A program made the translations under genes and the position numbers. A stretch of 64,000 nucleotides of DNA. It comes from Bacillus sp. EB01. Lineage in GTDB: Bacteria > Bacillota > Bacilli > Bacillales > Cytobacillaceae. This document shows positions 39,218 to 47,100 of this stretch, one piece after another. The notes under the pieces are model-generated. The model saw only the letters and a program-made list of their open reading frames with translations. It made no database searches and was not told the origin of the DNA. Every line of letters starts with the position of its first letter. Positions within the stretch are counted from its first letter, which is position 1. The stretch lies in NCBI RefSeq assembly GCF_000613125.1, contig NZ_HG964497.1:4872378-4936377 (forward strand). The letters are read 5' to 3'.

Positions 39218-39237
39218 TCATGGGACACTCCCTTTTC
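38990..39237 (+). ncRNA. Probable omega-RNA (right-end element RNA) of tnpB
   Basis: Overlaps and follows the tnpB 3' end. Visible parts are a hairpin AAAGGTGAAAGCCTTT near 39155-39168 and a terminal hairpin CCCACTT.../...AAGTGGTGGG (39174-39210), then AGTTCAC. In known systems the guide is the first 16-20 bases beyond the element end, here about 39218-39237. The 5' boundary is a guess. Confidence 0.6.
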
Positions 39238-39360
39238 AATAGAAAAATAAGTACAAGTCTATTATAAAAAACCATTCCTCGTTATCCCAGTAGCGCTAGT
39301 AAATAATTTTGTCCGCATGTTTTTGCTTTCAAAATTGGAGGGGATATCATATGCTGGAAG

Positions 39361-39381
39361 TATAATATGTAAGCGTTTTCA
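39361..39381 (+). promoter_or_regulatory. Promoter -10 box and perfect cre site of the methionine gamma-lyase gene
   Basis: TATAAT at 39361-39366 is followed at once by TGTAAGCGTTTTCA (39368-39381), a 14/14 match to the CcpA consensus TGWAANCGNTNWCA covering the transcription start. CcpA bound there should block initiation, giving catabolite repression. The -35 box is weak (TTGGAG at 39335). Confidence 0.8.
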
Positions 39382-39403
39382 AAGGTTAAAGGGGGAGAAA
39401 AAC

Positions 39404-40588
39404 ATGGACGAGAAAGAATTACAGCTTGAAACAAGGATGATTCATTCAGGTTATGAGCCAAAGGACCATCATGGCAGTCTTGTGCCGCCACTTTTTCAGA
39501 CTTCGACATTTGTTTTTGACGATGCGGTACAGGGAGAAAAAAGATTTGCGGGAAATGAGGATGGCTATATTTACACGCGATTGGGAAACCCAACCATTAG
39601 CATTCTTGAAAAAAGGATTGCGGAGCTTGAGGGAGCCGAAGCGGCACTGGCCTTTTCCTCCGGTATGGCTGCCGTATCTGCGATTCTATTTTCTATTGTA
39701 AAATCGGGAGACCATATTTTGTGTTCTCCAGGAGTATATGGCTGCACATTCGGCCTCTTGCAACTAATGCAGGATCGGTTCGGGGTCACTCACAGTTTCT
39801 CGCCTATGGATAATGCCAACCAAGTTGAACAAGCGATTCAGCCGAATACAACCTGCATCTTTATAGAAACGCCCATCAATCCAACAATGAAGCTTGTTGA
39901 TCTTGAAATGGTTGCCAACGTCGCAAACGCCAAAGGTATTCCAGTTGTTGTTGACAATACATTTTCCTCGCCGTATCTGCAAAACCCGCTAGCGTTGGGC
40001 TGTGATGTAACGCTTCATAGTGCGACAAAATACATTTGTGGACATGGCGATGTTATTGCGGGTGTCGCGGCAGGAAAAGCCGATTTTATGAAAAAGGTAG
40101 CCATGTCGGCACAGAAGGATGTTGGAGGCGTCATGTCGCCGTTTGATGCATGGCTTTTGCTCAGGGGCATTAAGACTCTTGCTGTAAGGATGGACCGGCA
40201 TTGTGAGAATACAGAGCATATTTTTGCTTATTTAAAAAAACATCCTAAGGTTTCCAAGATTTTTTATCCGGGAGATCCGGAACATGAAGATTACCATATT
40301 GCAAAAAAACAAATGAAGAAACCAGGTGCTCTCATTTCATTTGAAATTGAAGGAACAAAGGAGACAGCCCAAAGATTTCTTGATGAGCTGAAATTGATAA
40401 AAATTGCCGTCTCTTTAGGGGATGCCGAAACACTCGCACAGCATCCTGCAACAATGACTCATTCAGCTGTACCGGAAGATGAACGGTTAAGGATGGGGAT
40501 CAGCTACAATCTGATCAGGCTATCCGTTGGGCTCGAGGCATGGGTTGATATCAAAAATGACCTTGAGCAGGCGCTGGAAAAACTATAA
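39404..40588 (+). CDS. Methionine gamma-lyase
   Basis: PLP enzyme of the Cys/Met metabolism family, splitting methionine into methanethiol, 2-oxobutyrate and ammonia. The 394-residue protein has the PLP lysine Lys209 in HSATKYICGHGDV, the aspartate site VVDNTFSSPY, and Cys114 in YGCTFGLL. That Cys corresponds to the active-site Cys that separates methionine gamma-lyases from cystathionine lyases. ATG 39404 has GGGGGAG upstream; the frame runs back to 39317 through the promoter. It lies beside the tnpB element and opposite a methionine sulfoxide reductase. Cystathionine gamma-lyase is the main alternative. Confidence 0.87.
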   Translation: MDEKELQLETRMIHSGYEPKDHHGSLVPPLFQTSTFVFDDAVQGEKRFAGNEDGYIYTRLGNPTISILEKRIAELEGAEAALAFSSGMAAVSAILFSIVKSGDHILCSPGVYGCTFGLLQLMQDRFGVTHSFSPMDNANQVEQAIQPNTTCIFIETPINPTMKLVDLEMVANVANAKGIPVVVDNTFSSPYLQNPLALGCDVTLHSATKYICGHGDVIAGVAAGKADFMKKVAMSAQKDVGGVMSPFDAWLLLRGIKTLAVRMDRHCENTEHIFAYLKKHPKVSKIFYPGDPEHEDYHIAKKQMKKPGALISFEIEGTKETAQRFLDELKLIKIAVSLGDAETLAQHPATMTHSAVPEDERLRMGISYNLIRLSVGLEAWVDIKNDLEQALEKL

Positions 40589-40590
40589 GA

Positions 40591-40626
40591 AAAAAAGCCG
40601 GACAACTGCTATTGTCCCGGCTTTTC
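40591..40626. terminator. Bidirectional terminator between the lyase gene and ytsP
   Basis: Stem AAAAGCCGG-ACAA / TTGT-CCCGGCTTTT with A and T tracts on both sides. Confidence 0.85.
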
Positions 40627-40628
40627 TC

Positions 40629-41111
40629 CTATTGATATTTTACTAATACAGCTGCAAACTCTTCCAGCTTTTCCTGGTCGAGTGCATCGAATCTGTTTTT
40701 CTCTGGAGAATCAATGTCAAGAACCCCAATTAGCTTGCCGTCCTTAATCAGTGGTACGACAATTTCCGATTGCGAGGCGGCATCGCAGGCAATGTGACCA
40801 GGGAACAAATGTACATCTTCCACGCGGACTGTTTCCAGTTTTACTGCCGAGGTGCCGCAAACCCCTCTGCCAAAAGGAATTCTTACGCAGGCAGGGAGTC
40901 CCTGAAATGGCCCGAGTACCAGTTCGCTATCCCCATCAACCAGATAAAATCCGACCCAATTGATGCGGTCAAGGAATTGATTTAGTAGGGAGGAGGCATT
41001 GCTTAAATTGGCAATTGCGTTTTTCTCCCCTTCAAGCAAAGCTTGTAATTGCTTTATGACAAGGTTGTAATTTTCTTCTCGACTGCCTTTGTACATTTCG
41101 ACATTAAACAT
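40629..41111 (-). CDS. ytsP: Free methionine-(R)-sulfoxide reductase, GAF-domain (YtsP)
   Basis: 160-residue single GAF domain of the fRMsr (MsrC) family, reducing free Met-R-sulfoxide. Diagnostic segments are LGPFQGLPACVRIPFGRGVCGTS (two Cys) and HIACDAASQSEIVVP (third Cys), which supply the catalytic and resolving thiols, then IGVLDIDSPEKNRFD. I chose ATG 41111 (AAAGGGGA 7 bases upstream) over ATG 41117, which overlaps the ribosome site. It converges on the methionine gamma-lyase gene. Confidence 0.9.
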   Translation of the reverse strand: MFNVEMYKGSREENYNLVIKQLQALLEGEKNAIANLSNASSLLNQFLDRINWVGFYLVDGDSELVLGPFQGLPACVRIPFGRGVCGTSAVKLETVRVEDVHLFPGHIACDAASQSEIVVPLIKDGKLIGVLDIDSPEKNRFDALDQEKLEEFAAVLVKYQ

Positions 41112-41272
41112 TCTCATTCCCCTTTCTTCGTAGAGCTATTTAAACAATTTTATCAGATATTGTACATCTTGGGCAGAAACTGTCGATATTTTTTAAAAGG
41201 AAATTAAGAGGAAAGAGAGAAACTATACAAGAGTGTTCCTTTGTCAAAATCGGGGCACAGGGGAGGCTTGTC

Positions 41273-41896
41273 ATGAGGAAAAACAAAAAGGAAGCCATTG
41301 TTCTTGCCGCTGTGTCACTTTTTAATACAAAAGGATTTGCAGGTACATCAATTCGCGACATCGCAGCCAAGGCCGGTGTTAATCCGGCAAACATTGCGTA
41401 TTATTTTGATAACAAACATGGGCTGCTGGAATACTGCTTAACTACTTATTTCGAGCTATACCTTGCTCAAATTGAGGAGGCGATGTCCCTGCTCGAGTTT
41501 GGCGCCAGTGTGTGCCTTAAAAAAGTAATGGAAAACCTGATGTATTTCCAATGTGCCAACACCCAGATGTCCCGCTTCATTGTAAGGGAAATGTCGCTTG
41601 ATTCGCAGACAGTCAGGGAAATCATGTCTACGTATTACCAAAAAGAAAAGTATTATTTTCAGGTAATTCTCGAAGGGGGAATGAAGGATGGCGCTTTCCG
41701 GAAACTGGCGGTTCCCTATGCAATCATTCAAATAAAAGGGCTGTTGACGATGCCATTTTTAAATCCTCATTATATTACCGAAGTTCTCCATGTTTTTCCT
41801 CATGAACGTTATTTTGCAGACAAATACCTGGATCAGCTTTTCGATTGGGTGGATGGTTCTCTCCTCGTAACAGATAAAGCAACCATTGCAATTTAA
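41273..41896 (+). CDS. refZ: RefZ (YttP), TetR-family division regulator
   Basis: 207-residue TetR-fold DNA-binding protein, the same length as B. subtilis RefZ. The N-terminal helix-turn-helix is IRDIAAKAGVNPANIAYYFDNKHGLLEY. In B. subtilis RefZ binds sites near the origin and affects FtsZ ring placement during sporulation. ATG 41273 has GGGGAGG upstream. The order ytsP-refZ-(hisJ)-ezrA is kept except that hisJ is missing. I did not search for RefZ binding motifs. Confidence 0.88.
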   Translation: MRKNKKEAIVLAAVSLFNTKGFAGTSIRDIAAKAGVNPANIAYYFDNKHGLLEYCLTTYFELYLAQIEEAMSLLEFGASVCLKKVMENLMYFQCANTQMSRFIVREMSLDSQTVREIMSTYYQKEKYYFQVILEGGMKDGAFRKLAVPYAIIQIKGLLTMPFLNPHYITEVLHVFPHERYFADKYLDQLFDWVDGSLLVTDKATIAI

Positions 41897-41911
41897 TATA
41901 GAATAAGCAAA

Positions 41912-41940
41912 CTCCGGGAAATTATCCCGGATGTTTTTTG
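41912..41940 (+). terminator. Terminator of refZ
   Basis: 7-bp stem TCCGGGA/TCCCGGA followed by a run of T. Confidence 0.75.
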
Positions 41941-42057
41941 TTAGGTCTGGTTTAAGTTGTACTTCCACCCGCAAGAACAGAAAACATCATATATTTGCCT
42001 CGTAAATCATTTGCATTTCCATCGTCAATGTAGTTGAATGAACATAGCTCTTAATGA

Positions 42058-42094
42058 GCGCATTTTAGCCATAAGAGGCGAAAATGCGCTTTTT
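42058..42094 (+). terminator. Second hairpin terminator upstream of ezrA
   Basis: Stem GCGCATTTT-GCC / GGC-AAAATGCGC (one mismatch) with a T5 tract. It has no obvious gene of its own just upstream, so it probably insulates ezrA from refZ. The 41941-42243 gap otherwise holds only possible promoter sequence. Confidence 0.65.
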
Positions 42095-42243
42095 CAACTA
42101 AAAAAGCCAAGTTTTTTGAAAAAAAATGAAATTCCACGTCAAAAAATGTCGCTTCCATGGTATCATAAAGGCATTAAATTACGTATAATTGCACTTTTAC
42201 ATAAGTAAGTATCTGTCTTTGATTTATGAAACAGGGGGATATT

Positions 42244-43935
42244 ATGGAAATTATTATTGGAGTTATTTTCCTTGCGATTGCATTGTTTATTATAGGTTAT
42301 TTTATTAAAAGGAAACACTTTAAAGAGATAGACAGGCTTGAAGCCTGGAAGCTTGATATTATGGATAGGCCTGTCCTGGCGGAGATGTCCAGGGTCAAGC
42401 AGCTGAACATGACAGGCCAGACGGAAGAATTGTTTGAACGCTGGCGCAATGAATGGGATGAGATTGTCACTGTCAAGCTTCCTGAAGTGGAAGAAATGCT
42501 TTTCGATGGTGAGGAATACATAGATAAGTACCGCTTTGGAAAAGCAAAGGAAGTTCAGCGTGAAATAACGGCGGTTCTCGAAGCGACCGAAGAAGAAATT
42601 AAGAGAATTCTGTCTGAGCTAAATGAGCTGATAGGAAGCGAGGAGAAGAACCGGGGTGAGATTGAAGAACTTCGGGAAATTTACAGGGAATCGAAAAAGA
42701 CCCTGCTCGCACATCGGCACAGCTTTGGCAGAGCTGAAAAAAGACTGGAAGAAATACTTGAAGAGGCAGCTTTAAAATTCACCGAGTTTGAGGAGAAAAC
42801 AAATAATGGTGATTATCTTCAGGCTAGAGAAACCGTCCTTAGCCTCCGGCAGCTGCTAGAGGACATGGGGAATAAGATGGAGCGGGCCCCTCAGCTGCTG
42901 ATTGAATGCCAATCCTTGCTGCCATCCCAGGTAAATGAACTGGCTGACGGTTACCGGGATATGGTCTCAAACGGATATTGTCTTGACCATCTCGAAATAG
43001 ATTCAGAACTTGCCGAGATGGAAAAAGAACTTGAAGGCTTTCTTTCCATGCTGGAAAACGTCGAGATTGAAAAAGCTGAGCACGGAATTGAGGAATTAAA
43101 AATCCGTATTGATAGACTAATGGATCTCCTCGAAAACGAAGTAAAGGCAAAACTGTATATTCAGCAAAATGTGGATCAATCCGGGGATGCCCTGGAACAT
43201 GCAATCGAGAAAAATGAAAGTGTTAAAGCAGAAGTTACTCATATACAGGAAACATATCATTTGAATGAAAAGGATTTTGCTTCTCAGCGCAAGCTTGAGA
43301 AAAAACTCGCCGACATTGTTAAACGATATGATATCCTTCTAGAAAAAATCAAGCTGAATGAAACGGCTCAAACCGTCATTAGCTCCGAATTGGCTGAAAT
43401 GAAAGATGAGCTTCAAGTATTCAGTGAGGAACAAGAGGTTTTTGCAAAAAAATTGAGCGACCTAAGAAAAGATGAAATGGAAGCTAGGGAAACAGTCAGG
43501 GAATTGATTAAGAAAATTTCCGAAACTACCAGATTGGTGGCCAGAAGCAATATCCCTGGTCTTCCTGAACAGTATACGTATTTGTTGGAAGATGGCAATG
43601 AAAGTATCCGCAATGTCAGGCAGAAGCTTGAAGAAAAGCCGCTAGATATAGATGCTGTCAAACAGCATCTTGAAATCGCGGAGCTGACAATAGAAAAGCT
43701 TGCTGTAACAACCAAGGAAATGATTGAAAACGTCATTCTTGCCGAGCGGGTTATCCAGTATGGAAACAGATACCGGAGTAAGTATCCATCCGTTGCCAAG
43801 GGCCTTTCGGACGCGGAAAAGTCATTCAGGGAATTTAATTATGAAGCTGCGCTCGAACAGGCAGCTACATCTATCGAAGAAATTGACCCTGGAGCAATCA
43901 AAAAAATTGAAACTTTTGTTTCTGTAGATCAATAA
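42244..43935 (+). CDS. ezrA: Septation ring formation regulator EzrA
   Basis: 563-residue membrane-anchored inhibitor of FtsZ polymerisation away from midcell, also a link to cell wall synthases. One N-terminal transmembrane helix (residues 2-21) is followed by an almost entirely helical, Glu/Lys-rich region forming spectrin-like repeats. The conserved start MEIIIGVIFLAIALFIIGYF matches EzrA. ATG 42244 has AGGGGGAT upstream. It is a single gene, followed by a weak hairpin and a dispersed repeat. Confidence 0.95.
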   Translation: MEIIIGVIFLAIALFIIGYFIKRKHFKEIDRLEAWKLDIMDRPVLAEMSRVKQLNMTGQTEELFERWRNEWDEIVTVKLPEVEEMLFDGEEYIDKYRFGKAKEVQREITAVLEATEEEIKRILSELNELIGSEEKNRGEIEELREIYRESKKTLLAHRHSFGRAEKRLEEILEEAALKFTEFEEKTNNGDYLQARETVLSLRQLLEDMGNKMERAPQLLIECQSLLPSQVNELADGYRDMVSNGYCLDHLEIDSELAEMEKELEGFLSMLENVEIEKAEHGIEELKIRIDRLMDLLENEVKAKLYIQQNVDQSGDALEHAIEKNESVKAEVTHIQETYHLNEKDFASQRKLEKKLADIVKRYDILLEKIKLNETAQTVISSELAEMKDELQVFSEEQEVFAKKLSDLRKDEMEARETVRELIKKISETTRLVARSNIPGLPEQYTYLLEDGNESIRNVRQKLEEKPLDIDAVKQHLEIAELTIEKLAVTTKEMIENVILAERVIQYGNRYRSKYPSVAKGLSDAEKSFREFNYEAALEQAATSIEEIDPGAIKKIETFVSVDQ

Positions 43936-43943
43936 TAGTCAAT

Positions 43944-43974
43944 GGACCGTGGCATATCAGCCCGGTTCTTTTTC
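43944..43974 (+). terminator. Weak terminator of ezrA
   Basis: Stem GGACCG/CGGTTC with one G-U pair, a 13-base loop containing further pairing, then a T-rich tract. Confidence 0.5.
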
Positions 43975-43975
43975 T

Positions 43976-44107
43976 GTCTAGCTTCACAAGAAATAGCATA
44001 AGCATCGCACGAAGAAAAAGCGGTTTGCTTTTTCGAGGAGCGCCTAGCTCACTTCGGTCTACTCGTTACGAAAGGTCAACATCGATTCGCTAGCGCTTTT
44101 CTTTTTC
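43976..44107 (+). repeat. Modular intergenic element, copy 6 (internally deleted)
   Basis: Begins GTCTAGCTTCACAAG 2 bases after the ezrA terminator and follows copies 2 and 8 up to CGTTACGA...AGGTCAACATCGATTCGC. It then jumps to GCGCTTTTC, lacking about 80 bases before the right end. No gene is seen in the rest of the 43936-44259 gap. Confidence 0.8.
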
Positions 44108-44259
44108 GAGTTAACACATCTCTTTTTCAATTGGATAAGTGGATGTCCCTTGTCATCAAGGTTTGCACTTTTCAATTGCCCCCAAAATTGAATAATGCTA
44201 CTTTTGGGTTATCGAATCGATAAAATTTAGGGGACACTAATATACCGGAGGGTAACGCA

Positions 44260-45402
44260 ATGATTTATTTTGACAACAGTGCAACAACAAAACCATATCC
44301 GGATGTTGTAGATTCCTATGTGAAGGTCGCATCAGACTTTTTTGCGAATCCTTCTTCACTGCACGGAATGGGAGCCAGGGTAGAACGTCTCATCACCCAG
44401 GCGCGGGCACAAATTGCCGGGCTGCTTGGCTGCGAAGCGGAAGAAGTGGTTTTTACATCAGGCGGAACAGAAAGCAATAATCTTGCTATTAAAGGTGCCG
44501 CATACGGCTACAAGAACCGGGGAAGGCACTTAATTGCAACGGCGATTGAACATCCATCAGTCAGGGAGCCTCTGCTTCAACTCGAAAAGGATGGATTCAA
44601 GATTACCTTTATCCCTGTTGACCACAGTGGAAGAGTAAATCCCGAGGATATTGAGAAGGCGATTACAGATGAAACCATTCTCGTTTCCGTCATGCATATA
44701 AATAATGAGGTTGGAACCATTCAGCCTATAGAAGAAATTGGTTCCTTGCTTAAGAACTACCCCAAAGTCCTTTTTCATGTCGATGGTGTCCAGGGGGCTG
44801 GGAAAGTCCCTCTTGACCTAAGCAAATCTGGAATAAGCCTTTATACATTTTCTGCGCATAAATTTCATGGCTTAAAAGGAACTGGCGGACTTTTTGTTAA
44901 AAAGGGACTTAGGCTGGAATCGCTATTAGCCGGAGGAAGCCAGGAAGGCAGCCGGCGTGGGGGAACAGAAAATCCAGCTGGCATCGTGGCCATGGCAAAA
45001 GCGTTCCGGATGTCCATGGAAAAACAAAAAACTAGAATGGATTCATTGATTACAATTAAAGAAACTATAAGAATGGGTTTGGACAAAATGGAAGGAATTG
45101 TCCTCAATACTCCTTCAGAGGGTATTGCTCCCCATATTGTTAATTTCTCCGTAGTGGGAATTAAATCTGAAACGTTTGTCCATGCACTAGAAGAAAAAGG
45201 TGTGTTTATTTCGACCACAAGCGCATGTTCTTCAAAGAAAAGAACTGCAAGCACAACACTTTTGGAAATGGGAGTGCCAGAAAGTCTGGCAGGAAGTGCG
45301 GCGAGAATTAGTCTCTCATTTGAAAATACTTTAGAAGAAGCCAGGTTTGTACTTGAGGCGATTCAAAAAACAGTAAACGAATTGGGAAGGGTTTTGAAAT
45401 AG
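44260..45402 (+). CDS. nifZ: Cysteine desulfurase NifZ (sulfur donor for ThiI)
   Basis: PLP enzyme that takes sulfur from cysteine as a protein persulfide and hands it to ThiI for 4-thiouridine in tRNA. The 380-residue protein has Lys201 in FSAHKFHG (PLP lysine) and Cys323 in TTSACSSKK on the mobile loop. IEHPSVREP and HVDGVQGAGKVPLD are typical of the NifS/IscS fold. CGGAGGG precedes ATG 44260. thiI begins at the base after its stop codon. In B. subtilis NifZ works specifically with ThiI, and the same pairing is seen here. Confidence 0.93.
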   Translation: MIYFDNSATTKPYPDVVDSYVKVASDFFANPSSLHGMGARVERLITQARAQIAGLLGCEAEEVVFTSGGTESNNLAIKGAAYGYKNRGRHLIATAIEHPSVREPLLQLEKDGFKITFIPVDHSGRVNPEDIEKAITDETILVSVMHINNEVGTIQPIEEIGSLLKNYPKVLFHVDGVQGAGKVPLDLSKSGISLYTFSAHKFHGLKGTGGLFVKKGLRLESLLAGGSQEGSRRGGTENPAGIVAMAKAFRMSMEKQKTRMDSLITIKETIRMGLDKMEGIVLNTPSEGIAPHIVNFSVVGIKSETFVHALEEKGVFISTTSACSSKKRTASTTLLEMGVPESLAGSAARISLSFENTLEEARFVLEAIQKTVNELGRVLK

Positions 45403-46611
45403 ATGCACTATGACAGAATATTAATCCGCTATGGAGAAATTTCAACAAAAGGGCGCAACCGGGGCAAGTTTGTAGACATGCTGAGAAGAAGCATTAAGCT
45501 TGCCCTGACAGAGCACCCTGCAATTAAAATTGAAGCGTCCAGGGATAGAATGTACGTACTTTTAAATGGAGAAGACAGCCGCGAGGTCATGCTCAAGCTG
45601 AAAAAAGTTTTCGGAATTCAGTCGTTCAGCCCGGCCATCCGCGTAGAAAAAGATATTCCAGCCATGCAGGTGGCTGCATTGGGCCTATTGAAATCTGTGT
45701 TTGAAGAAGGAAAAACCTTCAAAGTTACCGGGAAACGGTCAGATAAGAGTTTTGAGCTGGATACAGATGGAATCAATCAGGTATTCGGGGAATATTTGCT
45801 AAAAAATCTGCCTGGCCTAAAAGTACAGTTAAAAAAACCAGACATAAACCTTGTAATTGAAATAAGAAATGAAGCAGCTTATTTGTCATGTGAAACGATT
45901 CAAGGAGCCGGGGGGCTGCCGCTTGGAACAGGGGGAAAAGCCATGCTGATGCTGTCCGGAGGAATCGATAGCCCTGTGGCAGGCTTCCTTGCGATGAAGC
46001 GCGGCGTCCAGATTGAGGCTGTCCATTTTCATAGCCCTCCGTACACAAGTGAACGAGCAAGGCAAAAAGTAATTGACCTTGCTGAAAAACTGGCAGAGGT
46101 TAGTGGAGAAATTGTCCTCCATATTGTGCCTTTTACAGAGCTTCAGGAGGCGGTCCGGGCTCAAATTCCGGAAAACTATTCAATGACAGCGACAAGACGG
46201 TTTATGCTTAGAATTGCAGATGCAATCAGGGAACGAAATGATGGACTGGCAATTATAACTGGGGAAAGCCTTGGTCAGGTTGCCAGCCAGACGCTTGAAA
46301 GTATGTATGCAATCAATGATGTAACGAATACACCAATCCTTCGTCCGCTGATTACAGAGGATAAGACAGAAATAATCAAGCTGGCAGAGGAATTAGGGAC
46401 ATATGATATTTCCATCCTGCCTTATGAAGATTGCTGCACCGTATTTGTCCCAGCCTCACCAAAAACAAAGCCGAAAAAAGACAAGGTTGTCTTTTATGAA
46501 AGCTTTATCGATTTTGGCCCTTATGTAGAGCGGGCGGTTGAAGGAACCGAAACAATCAGGATTACACCTGGCTACAGCAGGCAGGAGCATGAACTGGATG
46601 ATCTTTTTTAA
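45403..46611 (+). CDS. thiI: tRNA 4-thiouridine synthetase ThiI
   Basis: Uses ATP and NifZ-delivered sulfur to make s4U at tRNA position 8, a near-UV sensor. The 402-residue protein has an N-terminal ferredoxin-like domain, a THUMP domain (about 60-165) and a PP-loop pyrophosphatase domain with MLSGGIDSPVAGFLAMKRG at about 183-201. There is no C-terminal rhodanese domain, as in other Bacillus ThiI. It starts at the base after the nifZ stop codon, so it relies on the nifZ transcript and probably on coupled translation. Confidence 0.95.
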   Translation: MHYDRILIRYGEISTKGRNRGKFVDMLRRSIKLALTEHPAIKIEASRDRMYVLLNGEDSREVMLKLKKVFGIQSFSPAIRVEKDIPAMQVAALGLLKSVFEEGKTFKVTGKRSDKSFELDTDGINQVFGEYLLKNLPGLKVQLKKPDINLVIEIRNEAAYLSCETIQGAGGLPLGTGGKAMLMLSGGIDSPVAGFLAMKRGVQIEAVHFHSPPYTSERARQKVIDLAEKLAEVSGEIVLHIVPFTELQEAVRAQIPENYSMTATRRFMLRIADAIRERNDGLAIITGESLGQVASQTLESMYAINDVTNTPILRPLITEDKTEIIKLAEELGTYDISILPYEDCCTVFVPASPKTKPKKDKVVFYESFIDFGPYVERAVEGTETIRITPGYSRQEHELDDLF

Positions 46612-46676
46612 AAAAAAGTGGTACTAGATAAGTTAAGCGTTGCAAAAACGATGAGAACAATTACCAATTATGTTGT

Positions 46677-46707
46677 TGAATGAAGCCATGTGATATGACA
46701 CATTATA
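46677..46707 (+). promoter_or_regulatory. Sigma-G-type promoter of sspA
   Basis: TGAATGA (46677-46683), 17-base spacer, CATTATA (46701-46707), close to the forespore sigma-G consensus TGAATA / CATACTA. Known sspA genes are sigma-G controlled, which supports the call. Confidence 0.65.
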
Positions 46708-46730
46708 TACTCACAAGGAGGTGAAATCAC

Positions 46731-46931
46731 ATGGCAAACAACAACAACAATCTTCTAGTACCAGGAGCTGAGCAAGCTCTTCAACAAATGAAAGTAGAAA
46801 TCGCGTCTGAGTTCGGTGTAAACCTTGGTGCAGAAACTACTTCTCGCGCTAACGGATCTGTAGGTGGTGAAATCACTAAGCGCCTCGTTTCTATGGCTCA
46901 GCAACAACTTAACGGCGGTTTCTCTAGGTAA
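46731..46931 (+). CDS. sspA: Alpha/beta-type small acid-soluble spore protein
   Basis: 66-residue DNA-coating protein of the forespore that protects spore DNA and supplies amino acids on germination. It has the Asn/Gln-rich start [21 protein letters not shown], the germination protease site around EIASEFGV and the conserved [16 protein letters not shown] helix. AAGGAGGTGAAATC is a near-perfect ribosome site. It shows that the host forms endospores. It lies between thiI and mbcS as in B. subtilis, with its own promoter and terminator. Confidence 0.96.
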   Translation: MANNNNNLLVPGAEQALQQMKVEIASEFGVNLGAETTSRANGSVGGEITKRLVSMAQQQLNGGFSR

Positions 46932-46955
46932 GTAAATTAAATACTATGGCTACAG

Positions 46956-46980
46956 GGAGCGGGTAAAACCGCTCCTTTTT
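46956..46980 (+). terminator. Terminator of sspA
   Basis: 7-bp perfect GC-rich stem GGAGCGG/CCGCTCC with T5. Confidence 0.85.
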
Positions 46981-47100
46981 GGCGTTCCACAGATTTTGAC
47001 CTTTATTTTCCTTTCCTAAATGTACTGATAAAATAAATTCCTAATTTTTAAAAAATTATATATAATTGAGGTGGGAAAGCGAACTTAAGGAGTGGAAGTA

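Noticed and set aside
42839-43204. 121-codon antisense frame inside ezrA
   Set aside because: Shadow frame of a Glu/Leu/Lys-rich gene; no ribosome site and no recognisable domain.
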